From contig JAQFVV010012509.1 of NCBI GenBank assembly GCA_028023455.1, positions 1,736,001 through 1,800,000 of the forward strand: 64,000 nt of DNA, in the 5' to 3' direction. This DNA is from Epiperipatus broadwayi. Its lineage: Eukaryota; Onychophora; Udeonychophora; Euonychophora; Peripatidae. This document shows, piece after piece, positions 48,801 through 52,590 of this stretch. The notes below the pieces were generated by a model that searched no databases, was not told the origin of the DNA, and saw only the letters and a program-made list of their open reading frames with translations. Numbering within the stretch: position 1 is the stretch's first letter; every line of letters starts with the position of its first letter. Made by a program: the position numbers and the translations under genes.

Positions 48801-50351
48801 TTAATTATTATCTATTACAATTAATTACTTCTAAATAATTTTGAAACAATAATTAATAAAATGTACAATCTTATCTTTTTATTATAATGTGTGACAATTC
48901 CATCCAGTTTTATAATATATTATTTAAATATTTTAATTATTTGTATTAATCTAAACTGGTGCTTATACATAAAATATTCCAGACAGTCACGTATACATTT
49001 CCGGTGTTTAGTCTGGTTTTATCTGTATTAATAAATTTGCTACTTATATCATTTAAAATGATTATATAAAATTTTGAAAAATAATTTAGAAAAATATAGA
49101 ACTAGATGCAATCCCCACCATCACAATACTTATTATTTAAATATATTATATTAACCCTTTATTGCTTAACTATAGTTTATAATTTTAAATACTATATAAT
49201 ATTAATTTTAAAATATTTTTTTTAGCAATTGACCATTTATAATCATCATTGACCTATAGAAAAGGGCACAATATATATTGGTCTTCTTTTTATATATAAA
49301 CATATATGCATTATGCATATCTATGTGCAAGTATTTATATGCATATATTCGTATTTTCTTCCAATGAATAAGCTTGTGGTTAAGACCTGTAGAGGTCCCT
49401 ACCTTCGCATTTTCAACCGGACATGCTTTGGGTTTATTGCCTTAGTAAATATTACTTAAATGTGCGTTAAATAAATTTATAATATATATATAACTGCATA
49501 AGTATATATTACATAAAAGAATAATCAATCATCAAACAAAATATTAACAATTAGTATAAGTATATAATTTTTGAATGTACATAAATATGTATATCTTTAA
49601 ATATAAATAAATATGTATATTTTTGCAAATGTAAACAGATATATAATATAGTTATCAATCAGTTGTTAAACAGTTGAAAATATAAAACAACAGTAATAAT
49701 TAAAGACAATATAATTTTAAGAGAACAAAAAATGGAATGAAATACATTTTTTAAAAGAAATATTATTTAAACATCATATCTCTAATAACATTTAATACAA
49801 TAATGGATACCTGGCAATTAACAATTTTGTTAATAATACAATTTATTCTATTGTTATGAATGAAAAAAGAAGATTTTTTCCCTTCTTGATGTCCCTTTTC
49901 TTTTTTAATTTTGATTGATAAAATAAAAAAAGTAAAATTTTGTTATTAATAAATATTTAAAAAAAAAGAGATCTTTCTTCCCCATTTATAAATAAATTGA
50001 ATTATTATTCAATTTTAAAAGATGTAATATATTTTAAATACAAATGTAAGTTAAATTTTAATTGAAAACATTTTTTAATACCTTCAAATGTGTAAATAGA
50101 CTAAAATAAAAACAACAGTGTAAAGTATTGACCAATATTAATTAATTTCAAAAAAAGGTTAGATATGTCAATCATGTAGCAAGTTTCAATGATTAAAAAA
50201 AAATTTAAGACAACTCTTACCTGAATTTTTGCACCTTTATATTTAATAACACCTGGCACAGTAGTAAGGGTTGTAAATTCATATGCTGCAACTTCAGAGT
50301 ATACTCCAGCAAGATTCGTTAACAGTGTTGACTTTCCAACAGAGGGAAACC
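3709..50351 (-). CDS. DRG1: DRG1, developmentally regulated GTP-binding protein 1 (5' end missing)
   Basis: DRG1 is a conserved cytosolic OBG/DRG-family GTPase associated with ribosomes and translation, working with the DFRP1 partner protein. Six minus-strand exons were read in order: 50351-50221, 39283-39214, 32747-32392, 15504-15392, 15300-15178 and 3829-3709. All junctions have GT..AG borders and matching phases, giving about 290 of the usual 367 residues. G1 is GFPSVGKS with the first glycine codon split, G3 is DLPG, G4 is NKID, G5 lies around SAHHK, and the C-terminal TGS region follows. The 70 or so N-terminal residues were not found up to 64000. Introns reach about 11, 7, 17 and 11 kb and hold most of the repeats here. 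The frame is intact, so this is a working gene rather than a retrocopy. Confidence 0.93.
3936..3974 (-). ncRNA. Solitary hammerhead ribozyme-like copy
   Basis: On the minus strand: stem I strand TCCTCA, box CTGAGGA, a poorly paired stem II, GAAA, then the self-complementary stem III ACCGGT, cleavage base C and the returning stem I strand TGGGG. Core boxes and stem III are intact, while stem II is degraded. Flanking sequence resembles both the 435-bp family (GGTTTGGGG) and the 450-bp family (GGGGATATT), so it looks like an old relative of both. Confidence 0.5.
4290..4800 (-). mobile_element. LINE 3' end (RT C-terminal domain), degenerate
   Basis: The minus strand translates, with stops and frameshifts, into the C-terminal tail of a non-LTR retrotransposon reverse transcriptase: [10 protein letters not shown] (consensus YGSESWTL) near 4720, a [12 protein letters not shown] block (consensus RISWTAKRTNE) near 4590, and a [13 protein letters not shown] block (consensus RWIDNI..WTGM) near 4440. 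The order and spacing fit an RTE- or Jockey-like LINE 3' end. The upstream part is gone. No intact frame remains. Confidence 0.6.
4889..5000. repeat. Two-copy 56-bp tandem duplication
   Basis: A segment starting TAACATAATGACATCC occurs at about 4890 and again at about 4946, with a few substitutions. It looks like a simple local duplication; no function is inferred. Confidence 0.7.
5100..5260 (+). repeat. Fragment of the 450-bp hammerhead repeat family
   Basis: Contains the family signature GGCACTACTGTATGGAGAG and flanking words shared with the units at 37.7-39.1 and 42.8-43.9 kb, but not the ribozyme part. Another remnant of the same signature lies at 6510-6570 (GTATAGAGAATTTTGCCTG). Confidence 0.55.
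6656..7080 (-). mobile_element. RTE-like LINE 3' end, degenerate
   Basis: Reading the minus strand gives [17 protein letters not shown], then RSMERCMLT, then [15 protein letters not shown] and [15 protein letters not shown]. This is the well-known C-terminal series of RTE-type endonuclease-reverse transcriptases (TYGSETW, QRAMERSML, ARLKWNWAGH, RPQTRWSDDI). Several stops break the frame, so the copy is dead. It ends near a GATGATGAAG-like 3' tail. A second copy of the same element lies at 36105-36570. Confidence 0.7.
7247..8313. mobile_element. Non-autonomous hAT-like DNA transposon
   Basis: Left end CAGTGGGCTTCAACC and right end (reverse complement) CAGGGGTCTTCAACC form imperfect terminal inverted repeats that continue into a shared TGGACTGGC stretch. 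They resemble hAT ends of the Charlie/Zaphod type. The flanks ATATAGAT and ATGTATAT could be an 8-bp target duplication with two mismatches. The 1,067-bp interior has no transposase frame; a 70-codon minus-strand frame inside looks like chance. Confidence 0.65.
8480..9460 (+). pseudogene. Penelope-like element, decayed RT C-terminus and GIY-YIG region
   Basis: A second PLE copy with stops and frameshifts. It starts in the reverse-transcriptase end ([12 protein letters not shown], cf. FLDLTI in intact PLEs), continues through [17 protein letters not shown] and [14 protein letters not shown], and reaches a GIY-YIG remnant ([20 protein letters not shown], then [19 protein letters not shown]). 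The last part is shifted after about 9250. Its 3' end carries the same stem-loop plus GAAA (9412-9452) as the copy at 0.9-1.9 kb. Confidence 0.75.
9461..10110. other. Unassigned AT-rich DNA
   Basis: I see no exon or recognisable transposon here. There are short repeated phrases around 9950-10080 (a CTTGAATCT-like word recurs), possibly an old repeat. Confidence 0.4.
10110..10230 (-). repeat. Dispersed repeat (SINE-like), second copy at 49355-49490
   Basis: Reverse complement of this stretch matches 49355-49490: AAGCTTGTG, then TTAAGACCTGTAGA, TCCCTA and a ATATTACTTA tail occur in the same order. The head has a tRNA-like look (GTGGTTAAGACC) but no box B is convincing, so it is left as an unclassified interspersed repeat. 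Confidence 0.5.
11167..12463 (+). mobile_element. Mariner/Tc1-type transposon with inactive transposase
   Basis: Terminal inverted repeats begin CAGGGTGTCCATAAAGTCC (11167) and, from the other end, CAGGGTGTCTATTAAGTCC (12463), similar over about 50 bp. Both ends are flanked by TA (11165-11166 and 12464-12465), the target duplication of this superfamily. The interior translates in broken frames to a helix-turn-helix N-terminus and DDE-type transposase blocks: [14 protein letters not shown] near 11790, [17 protein letters not shown] near 11850, and FQQDGAP near 12050. Frameshifts and stops make it non-functional. Confidence 0.85.
11350..12340 (+). pseudogene. Mariner-like transposase pseudogene
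   Basis: Starts at an ATG (about 11351) with [10 protein letters not shown] and runs through an RRFR/TEYGK-like HTH region, a [14 protein letters not shown] block, then the DDE-core pieces [11 protein letters not shown] and [10 protein letters not shown]. At least three frame changes and several stops occur (for example around 11490, 11560 and 12140). The longest clean stretch is only 72 codons (11797-12015). Length and order of blocks match a full-length transposase of about 340 residues, so this was a complete copy that decayed. Confidence 0.75.
12770..13850. repeat. Tandem array, about 302-bp unit, 3.5 copies
   Basis: The phrase TTCTATCTCTCTCCTG recurs at about 12779, 13079 and 13382, with a degraded copy near 13697. 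Each unit also has a TTCATTTATTAAGTTATAATTC phrase and TATATAAATAGACTATTTATT. Copies are diverged and the last is shorter. No hammerhead core or reading frame was found in the unit. TATATAAATAG looks like a TATA box but is probably just AT-rich repeat sequence. Confidence 0.8.
14430..14620 (+). repeat. tRNA-derived SINE, family A (fragment)
   Basis: Contains a tRNA-like part ending TGGGGCTTGAATCCAAAC (box B-like) followed by the family tail with CAGACTTCAAACAG, TTTTTCTTTCAGG and CTAATCATCAAAA. The same order is seen at 15620-15850, 30375-30650 and 39490-39830. Confidence 0.5.
14835..15048. repeat. 214-bp MITE-like inverted repeat
   Basis: The ends are inverted copies of each other: GAATATTTTGGCCAAACC (14841) and its reverse complement (15025-15044), with similarity extending about 70 bp inward. 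Each arm contains CTGAAG(A/G)TGG followed some 20-25 bases later by GGCCAAAATATTC, which has the order of a hammerhead core with GAAA altered to CAAA. It lies in the DRG1 3' intron. Probably a foldback relative of PLE terminal repeats. Confidence 0.6.
15178..15300 (-). CDS. DRG1: DRG1 exon: TGS-domain start
   Basis: 123 bp, encoding [18 protein letters not shown] and then [17 protein letters not shown], ending with two bases of a histidine codon. The acceptor is TTTTAG at 15302-15301 and the donor is GTAGGT from 15177. This is the start of the C-terminal TGS (ThrRS, GTPase, SpoT) domain region of DRG1, a small beta-grasp fold implicated in RNA or ribosome contacts. Confidence 0.94.
15392..15504 (-). 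CDS. DRG1: DRG1 exon: G5 region
   Basis: 113 bp starting [20 protein letters not shown], which carries the G5 SA motif, and ending KLIR plus two bases of an isoleucine codon. Acceptor TTTTTAG, donor GTAAGAT. Only an 91-bp intron separates it from the next exon, in contrast to the giant introns elsewhere in the gene. Confidence 0.94.
15620..15860 (+). repeat. tRNA-derived SINE, family A
   Basis: Box B-like GGGTTCACATCCAAAT at about 15640 followed by the family A tail: GGTTTAAGATTTTTTCTTCAGG, CTAATCATCAAATAATGATCAATA and an AATATCTAATTATT segment shared with the copy at 39.6 kb. No TSD was established. Confidence 0.55.
15881..16270. mobile_element. hAT-like left end followed by 90-bp-arm hairpin
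   Basis: CAGGAGTGAGAAACC at 15881 followed by GTGGCCCCCAGACTAGACC (around 15940) resembles the 5' end of many non-autonomous hAT transposons. No matching right end was found. Inside, 16066-16157 and 16174-16266 form an inverted repeat with arms of about 90 bp and a 16-bp loop (GCATGCTTTCAATATAACATG in the arm). Confidence 0.5.
16810..17185 (+). mobile_element. Possible LTR remnant with adjoining PBS-like site
   Basis: A GC-richer island in AT-rich DNA. It ends TTTCTGGAGTAGTTGGTGACCC (about 17148-17170). TGGTGACCC is the usual primer-binding sequence start of several Ty3-like lineages. A TATA-like TATAAATAAG and a later AATAATAAAAG lie within. No second LTR was found, so this is a weak call for a solo LTR plus a few bases of leader. 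Confidence 0.3.
17190..20039. other. Unassigned AT-rich intronic DNA
   Basis: Part of the large DRG1 intron between 15504 and 32392. I see no exon, complete transposon or clear repeat; the short frames present are low-complexity and lack exon borders. Confidence 0.5.
20948..20957 (+). promoter_or_regulatory. LTR TATA box
   Basis: TATATAAATA, with AAGCGGGAAG about 15 bases further on. The identical motif is at 26838-26847 in the 3' LTR. Its place about 900 bp into a TG..CA LTR fits a U3 promoter. Confidence 0.65.
21143..21252 (+). repeat. Repeated leader motif in LTR (two copies, 74-bp spacing)
   Basis: ATAAGCCGC(T/C)AAA..GAACT followed by CCTTCGTTCCA occurs at about 21145 and 21218, and at the matching places (about 27035 and 27108) in the 3' LTR. 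It lies downstream of the TATA box, so it would be in the RNA. It may be a structured leader or packaging element; this is inference. Confidence 0.5.
23078..23098 (+). promoter_or_regulatory. Primer-binding site candidate
   Basis: TGGACGCCCAAATCGTGGGG starts four bases after the 5' LTR. It resembles the lysine-tRNA PBS (TGGCGCCCAACGTGGGG) with small insertions. A second lysine-like start, TGGCGCCCGAGG, lies 270 bp further at 23342. The first has the expected position, the second the cleaner start. Confidence 0.45.
24070..24975 (+). CDS. Gag-like coiled-coil protein of LTR element
   Basis: 301 residues, starting at an ATG in a purine-rich context that contrasts with the AT-rich flanks. Residues 1-75 are acidic with a LRSGREI motif at about 28-34. 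Residues about 90-240 are strongly charged with heptad-like spacing ([30 protein letters not shown]), predicted coiled coil. The C-terminus is Glu/Lys rich. I see no CCHC zinc knuckle, protease or RT. The position between LTRs and the coiled-coil content indicate a structural Gag-type protein used by a non-autonomous element, but no specific Gag family was recognised. A TGA ends the frame, after which the same frame continues open. Confidence 0.65.
   Translation: MNKETEAMSSGEEIEVGMEMKGGGIMLRSGREINEYNSSTEEIEREDGMSQDRDEGAQKTIAMPENLVTEISEQIPIKEIKQEGWDLNWLLRQLRQDAEKMDQKMEERDQKMSQRFENLSRDIRQKMADRDKRLEEMLCQGLQELSTSCQQKSEEMRGGFKEMLHKNQEENRKEFVVIKEEVKALVEQVECQEKGLKERVFKVGAEFNSKVQEYEEAQREIREEISEIKENLLQRSQVTDQEGNIITACIPELRDVAEMKEETEKESKESNFASDYQDKRLNRHEIVQVIGQTEDDTENDF
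24976..25404 (+). CDS. In-frame extension beyond gag TGA (acidic tail)
   Basis: Directly after the TGA of the gag-like frame (24973-24975) the same frame stays open for 142 codons to a TAA at 25402-25404. It has no convincing own start near its beginning; the first candidates are a TTG at 25099 or later. The end is acidic ([18 protein letters not shown], residues about 105-125) preceded by [12 protein letters not shown]. That basic-to-acidic tail recalls the extreme C-terminus of integrases, so the element could be a gag start fused to a pol tail by an internal deletion. It may be made by stop-codon read-through, or a point mutation may have split one 444-codon frame. Confidence 0.5.
   Translation, partial: EGEAKVDQQSIKIKGNDFLSEHKYQLNYENNTFSPYEEQIGLKKNKSQGTQSQSKEWGKALTEEKNVELHNEIPYEGSEFARSLTMHPKRSPVRLKEKNESYEWITDDDEDGWTTDDDDDDLLGCCFNSGVELLLKQPPDPI
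25405..25933. other. AT-rich 3' internal region of the LTR element
   Basis: A stretch of degenerate TATATTTTAT-type repeats, then T-rich DNA up to the 3' LTR. No polypurine tract is visible just before 25934, which is unusual for an LTR element. Confidence 0.6.
25934..28963 (+). repeat. 3' LTR (3,030 bp)
   Basis: Direct copy of 20044-23073 at constant offset 5,890, apart from two compensating single-base indels (a T-run near 21575 and CCGATTTGC near 28763). It ends GGCACA at 28963, followed by ATAT, the target duplication, and then non-LTR sequence. Confidence 0.9.
28964..29090 (+). repeat. Remnant of the 450-bp hammerhead repeat
   Basis: Reads ACTAAGATAGGGATTTAATGC, CATCCATTGATTACT and GGTGGCATTATTGTATGATG, matching in order the family words ACTAGATAGGGATTTTATGC, CATTGATTACTCTGG and GTGGCGCTACTGTATGGAG. 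The ribozyme portion would lie left of 28964 but the LTR element is inserted there. Confidence 0.6.
29070..30003 (+). mobile_element. LINE 3' end with RT C-terminus and Cys/His motif
   Basis: Two open frames belong to one non-LTR retrotransposon tail. 29073-29345 has [20 protein letters not shown] and KMFGRLQF, a conserved post-RT block. 29483-29809 has the [18 protein letters not shown] motif (C-x2-C-x8-H-x4-C), the usual C-terminal nucleic-acid-binding knuckle. A decayed frame follows to KVANRFPGA. The element ends in a CATCACATCACATT-type 3' repeat near 30000. A stop at 29345 and frame changes make it inactive. Confidence 0.75.
30375..30650 (+). repeat. tRNA-derived SINE, family A
   Basis: The tRNA-like head TAGTGGTTAACATATCTGCC with GAGTTCATATCTGG (box B-like) is followed by a tail with CTCACTATTCTGCA, ATTGGAAGC and GGCTGCAGAAAACCTTTGC. 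The tail is shared with the copy at 39490-39830. Confidence 0.6.
31685..31890 (+). repeat. tRNA-derived SINE, family B
   Basis: The head has a good box A (TAGCTCAGTTGG at about 31698) and box B-like GAGTTCAACTTC at about 31755, but the anticodon arm is not foldable as a tRNA. The tail CAGCAATACCTGAAGA and ATTACTAACC is shared with the copy at 35380-35510. Hence a SINE rather than a tRNA gene. Confidence 0.65.
32392..32747 (-). CDS. DRG1: DRG1 exon: central GTPase domain through G4 NKID
   Basis: 356 bp encoding about 118 residues from [16 protein letters not shown] through the DRG-specific helical insert ([17 protein letters not shown]) to NKIDQISIE, which holds the guanine-specifying G4 motif NKID. 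The acceptor TTTGCAG ends at 32748 and the donor GTATGT begins at 32391. The frame has no stops. This is the longest exon of the gene in the window. Confidence 0.95.
32925..33043. repeat. 119-bp near-perfect hairpin without loop
   Basis: The two halves meet at GCAGAAGTACTTCTGC (32975-32990) and pair over about 58 bp with one mismatch and one 3-bp indel. Size and structure suggest a foldback MITE remnant or a palindromic duplication. It lies just upstream of a DRG1 exon (32747). Confidence 0.85.
33960..34810 (-). mobile_element. LINE 3' end (CR1/L2-like), frameshifted
   Basis: Two overlapping minus-strand frames (34810-34343 and 34365-34141) form one LINE C-terminus broken by a frameshift near 34350. 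The first has [16 protein letters not shown], then [15 protein letters not shown], a typical C-terminal Cys/His motif after the RT. The second has [15 protein letters not shown] (cf. TYxIWKxRC). 3' untranslated sequence with an AATAAAG signal runs to about 33960. Confidence 0.65.
35370..35520 (+). repeat. tRNA-derived SINE, family B (fragment)
   Basis: AATTGGTTAGGGTGTGAGC resembles the box A region and CAGCAATACCTGAAGAGAAT plus ATACACTAACC match the family B tail at 31.8 kb. Box B is degraded. Confidence 0.5.
36105..36570 (-). mobile_element. RTE-like LINE 3' end, second copy
   Basis: Same element as 6656-7080. The minus strand reads [20 protein letters not shown] and TYGSET before stops, matching the RT thumb/C-terminal series [22 protein letters not shown]. 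It extends further 5' than the 6.7-kb copy and is joined at about 36570 to a PLE fragment in opposite direction. Confidence 0.75.
36575..36950 (+). pseudogene. Penelope-like element, 3' remnant
   Basis: A 5'-truncated PLE tail. The + strand reads [19 protein letters not shown], then [13 protein letters not shown], then [16 protein letters not shown] up to a TGA near 36838, followed by the 3' stem-loop with GAAA at 36907-36945. The GIY-YIG catalytic start is missing. The coding part is otherwise uninterrupted. Confidence 0.75.
37863..37904 (-). ncRNA. Hammerhead ribozyme, 450-bp family, best copy
   Basis: Minus strand order: stem I strand TCCTTA, box CTGATGA, stem II AGC..GCT with loop CACAA and an A opposite A at its base, GAAA, self-complementary ACTAGT (stem III), cleavage C, then TAGGGA closing a 6-bp stem I. 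All core residues are present. The A-A at the base of stem II is the only departure from the consensus. Confidence 0.7.
38268..38309 (-). ncRNA. Hammerhead motif, degenerate
   Basis: CTGATGA and GAAA are kept, but the cleavage triplet is TTC instead of GTC, stem II has lost a pair (AAC..GCT) and stem I has one mismatch. Probably inactive. Confidence 0.55.
38913..38954 (+). ncRNA. Hammerhead motif, 450-bp family, plus orientation
   Basis: Stem I TTCTTA with TGGGGA (several G-U pairs), CTGATGA, stem II weakened by a G in GGTA, GAAA, ACTAGT and cleavage C. Core boxes intact. Confidence 0.6.
39214..39283 (-). CDS. DRG1: DRG1 exon: G3 DLPG motif
   Basis: 70 bp, beginning at a codon boundary with [14 protein letters not shown] and ending in the first base of a valine codon after GRGRQVIA. 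The acceptor is TTTTAG just upstream of 39283 and the donor is GTAAAAG from 39213. It encodes the Mg2+/gamma-phosphate-sensing G3 loop and the glycine-rich stretch typical of the OBG family. Phase agrees with both neighbours. Confidence 0.92.
39490..39830 (+). repeat. tRNA-derived SINE, family A, longest copy
   Basis: The head contains TTGCTAACGCATATACC and a clean box B-like GGGTTTAAATCCCATCTG near 39540. The tail has GGTTTTAATCAGACAAG, TTTTTCTTTCAAG, CTCACTATTCTGCAATTGG, and ends GCCTTTGCCAGTAGTGGG. It is the reference copy for family A in this window. Confidence 0.65.
40069..40336 (+). CDS. MSH5-like exon (MutS homolog 5), tentative
   Basis: A 268-bp open segment with an acceptor (TTATAG before 40069) and donor (GAT/GTAAAA after 40336). 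It translates to about 89 residues. The part [18 protein letters not shown], followed by L..LCKC and ending IISTVD, aligns by eye with the MSH5 lever-region segment KLSHTK-VSDW..YKT and a following VVDFE, and LLGNV..IPKI..ILK fits the preceding helix with a short insertion. MSH5 is a meiotic MutS-family protein that acts with MSH4 in crossover formation. No other MSH5 exon was found with confidence, and the segment lies within a DRG1 intron on the opposite strand. It may be a real nested exon, a gene fragment, or a misassignment. Confidence 0.4.
40350..42825. other. Unassigned AT-rich intronic DNA
   Basis: No exon or transposon recognised. Long AT-rich stretches with scattered short frames lacking splice borders. 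Confidence 0.5.
42983..43024 (-). ncRNA. Hammerhead motif, degenerate (CTGTCGA)
   Basis: Stem I TCCTCA with TGGGGA pairs fully and stem II GGC..GCC is intact, but the core box reads CTGTCGA (A6 changed). Probably inactive. Its paired changes relative to the copy at 37863 support the stems. Confidence 0.6.
43430..43471 (-). ncRNA. Hammerhead motif, degenerate (ATGATGA)
   Basis: The first core base is A instead of C, the cleavage triplet is ATT, and stem I has one mismatch. Stem II GGC..GCC and GAAA are kept. Probably inactive. Confidence 0.55.
44140..44225. repeat. Short tandem duplication with TA microsatellite
   Basis: ATGAAGCACATGTAAATACTC followed by ATGTATATATATA occurs twice, about 38 bp apart. 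Confidence 0.8.
44250..44850. repeat. Diverged two-copy tandem duplication, about 340 bp
   Basis: 44250-44525 and 44590-44850 share, in order, TTTAAATC.TTATAACA, TTATTTAGCCTTAGG.CTGT, AATAGTAATTGAT, ATTTACA.GGAAATAGTCC and TTTACATCATAA. Identity is perhaps 75-80 percent by eye. No ribozyme or coding motif is seen. Confidence 0.65.
44990..47340. other. Unassigned AT-rich intronic DNA
   Basis: No exon or transposon recognised within this part of the large DRG1 intron. Confidence 0.5.
47343..47669 (-). CDS. Cys-rich C-terminus, two exons, unidentified
   Basis: Exon a is open from about 47669 and ends at 47499 with AAG followed by donor GTAAAAG. Exon b runs 47435-47343 after acceptor TTTATTTAG and ends in TGA. 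Both are in phase 0, with a 63-bp intron. The joined end carries C-x4-C-x2-C (CGNFVCLRC), a basic stretch, then C-x4-C-x5-C-x3-C-x2-H ([19 protein letters not shown]). The spacing suggests a zinc-binding fold, and the arrangement recalls the Cys-rich C-terminal domain of piggyBac transposases, but this is not secure. The 5' limit of exon a is unclear. It lies on the DRG1 strand inside a DRG1 intron, so it may be a transposon remnant. Confidence 0.4.
48169..48286 (-). CDS. Possible exon upstream of the Cys-rich unit
   Basis: 118 bp between acceptor CTTTAG (48288-48287) and donor GTAAGATG (from 48168). It encodes [15 protein letters not shown] and then a Lys/Asn/Tyr-rich end. Both splice borders are good and composition is less low-complexity than nearby frames. 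It may be part of the same unit as 47343-47669, though phases with that exon could not be matched. Function unknown. Confidence 0.3.
48400..50220. other. Unassigned DNA with one dispersed repeat
   Basis: Intronic AT-rich DNA left of the DRG1 P-loop exon. The only recognisable item is the dispersed repeat at 49355-49490 (see the minus-strand copy at 10110-10230). Confidence 0.45.
50221..50351 (-). CDS. DRG1: DRG1 exon: P-loop (G1) and switch region
   Basis: 131 bp. The acceptor AG is at 353-352 and the donor GTAAGAG begins at 50220. The exon starts in phase with two bases of a glycine codon, then [15 protein letters not shown], which is the Walker A/G1 loop, followed by [11 protein letters not shown] and ends KGAKIQ at a codon boundary. 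Residue for residue this matches the DRG1 G-domain start; DRG2 differs here. Confidence 0.93.
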
Positions 50352-50878
50352 CTAAGAAGAGTAAATAAAAATAATACGCAACTTAACGAAAACTAAATAA
50401 AAAAAAAAACAAATTTAAAAGAAAATATTATTTTACAATTTTTTTTATTAAAAGCAACTCCCAAAAGAAAAAAAACCCCTATTATTCAAAGAATAGTGAG
50501 TGCTAGAAAATAAACATATATATATAAAAACTAATGCTCAATGATATAAGTTACCTCCCAGTTTTAGTTGAGATAATAATAAAAAAGGATATCTGAAGTG
50601 ATCATTAATTTTTTCATACAACTAAAAAAAATGTTATCTTTCACTTTGTTTTGTTTTTAATTTCCATGTGTATACTTTTTTTGCATTTCAAATATAAAAA
50701 TGTGTAGACTATAAATTAGTCAAAATAAAAGTCATAGATCAATTCATAGATCACATGACCCTATCTCTTAAGCTTGTAAGTTATAAACAGTGAGGATTGC
50801 CAATTCCTCTACAAGCTTTATGATAAATGCTTAGCCAGAGCCAGCACTTAAAATATCTCTGTCAGGAACCCTCCCCAA

Positions 50879-50921
50879 ACCCCTGACCATGGTTTCGTGC
50901 TTTGGCACTCCTCAGAGAGGT
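50879..50921 (-). ncRNA. Type I hammerhead ribozyme, intact core
   Basis: Minus strand: stem I strand ACCTCT, box CTGAGGA, stem II GTGC/GCAC with loop CAAA, GAAA, self-complementary stem III ACCATGGT, cleavage base C (site GTC), then AGGGGT returning to pair with ACCTCT over 6 bp (one G-U). Every conserved hammerhead core base is present. The very short stem III suggests activity as a dimer, as known for metazoan retrozymes. Confidence 0.82.
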
Positions 50922-51313
50922 GTCAGGGTAGGTTCAGACACTAGATCTAAAAATACCAACCCAAAGCCAAGCACTTAGCTAAAAGTTATCTATTGAGTGG
51001 AAAATCTGGAATTGTCAGACATGTACATGTCTTCAAACCCAGCTATCCAACTCAAATAGCTATATGGGGCTGATAGATCTTCAGCCATGCCATATAGTAG
51101 TAGTCATAGCAATATAAAATTGCATAAGACTTTTTGGCAGAGACTATAAATAGTCAAAATAAAAGTCATAGATCAATTCATAGATCACATGACCCTATCT
51201 CTTAAGCTTGTAAGTTATAAACAGTGAGGATTGCCAATTCCTCTACAAGCTTTATGATAAATGCTTAGCCAGAGCCAGCACTTAAAATATCTCTGTCAGG
51301 AACCCCTCCCCAA

Positions 51314-51356
51314 ACCCCTGACCATGGTTTAGTGCTTTGGCACTCCTCAGAGAGGT
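51314..51356 (-). ncRNA. Hammerhead ribozyme, G12 mutated
   Basis: Same as the copy at 50879 but GAAA reads TAAA, changing the invariant G12. Predicted inactive. Confidence 0.75.
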
Positions 51357-51675
51357 GTCAGGGTAGGTTCAGACACTAGATCTAAAAATACCAACCCAAA
51401 GCCAAGCACTTAGCTAAAAGTTATCTATTGAGTGGAAAATCTGGAATTTTCAGACATGTACATGTCTTCAAACCCAGCTATCCAACTCAAATAGCTATAT
51501 GGGGCTGATAGATCTTCAGCCATGCCATATAGTAGTAGTCATAGCAATATAAAATTGCATAAGACTTTTTGGCAGAGACTATAAATTTCAGATTTTCCAC
51601 TCAATAGATAACTTTTAGCTAAGTGCTTGGCTTTGGGTTGGTATATTTAGATCTAGTGTCTGAACCTACCCTGAC

Positions 51676-51718
51676 ACCTCTCTGAGAAGTGCCAAAGCAC
51701 GAAACCATGGTCAGGGGT
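51676..51718 (+). ncRNA. Hammerhead ribozyme, G8 mutated
   Basis: Core box reads CTGAGAA instead of CTGAGGA, changing the catalytic G8. All stems are intact. Predicted inactive. Confidence 0.75.
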
Positions 51719-52112
51719 TTGGGGAGGGGTTCCTGACAGAGATATTTTAAGTGCTGGCTCTGGCTAAGCATTTATCATAAAGCTTGTAGAGAAATTGGCA
51801 ATCCTCACTGTTTATAACTTACAAGCTTAAGAGATAGGGTCATGTGATCTATGAATTGATCTATGACTTTTATTTTGACTATTTATAGTCTATGCCAAAA
51901 GTCTTATGCAATTTTATATTGCTATGACTACTACTATATGGCATGGCTGATAGATCTATCAGCCCCATATAGCTATTTGAGTTGGATAGCTAGATTTGAA
52001 GACATTTGGCAGCGTCTGAAAATTTCAGATTTTCCACTCAATAGATAACTTTTAGCTAAGTGCTTGGCTTTGGGTTGGTATTTTTAGATCTAGTGTCTGA
52101 ACCTACCCTGAC

Positions 52113-52155
52113 ACCTCTCTGAGGAGTGCCAAAGCACGAAACCATGGTCAGGGGT
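52113..52155 (+). ncRNA. Type I hammerhead ribozyme, intact core
   Basis: Plus-strand copy with CTGAGGA, GTGC/GCAC, GAAA, ACCATGGT and C, plus 6-bp stem I (ACCTCT with AGGGGT). Sequence identical over the ribozyme to the copies at 50879 and 52548. Confidence 0.82.
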
Positions 52156-52547
52156 TTGGGGAGGGGTTCCTGACAGAGATATTTTAAGTGCTGGCTCTGG
52201 CTAAGCATTTATCATAAAGCTTGTAGAGGAATTGGCAATCCTCACTGTTTATAACTTACAAGGTTAAGAGATAGGGTCATGTGATCTATGAATTGATCTA
52301 TGACTTTTATTTTGACTATTTATAGTCTCTGCCAAAAAGTCTTATGCAATTTTATATTGCTATGACTACTACTATATGGCATGGCTGAAGATCTATCAGC
52401 CCCATATAGCTATTTGAGTTGGATAGCTGGGTTTGAAGACATGTACATGTCTGAAAATTCCAGATTTTCCACTCAATAGATAACTTTTAGCTAAGTGCTT
52501 GGCTTTGGGTTGGTATTTTTAGATCTAGTGTCTGAACCTACCCTGAC

Positions 52548-52590
52548 ACCTCTCTGAGGAGTGCCAAAGCACGAAACCATGGTCAGGGGT
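52548..52590 (+). ncRNA. Type I hammerhead ribozyme, intact core
   Basis: Third intact copy, identical to that at 52113. With it at a 435-bp spacing, transcription through 52113-52590 and self-cleavage would release an exact 435-nt monomer. Confidence 0.82.
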
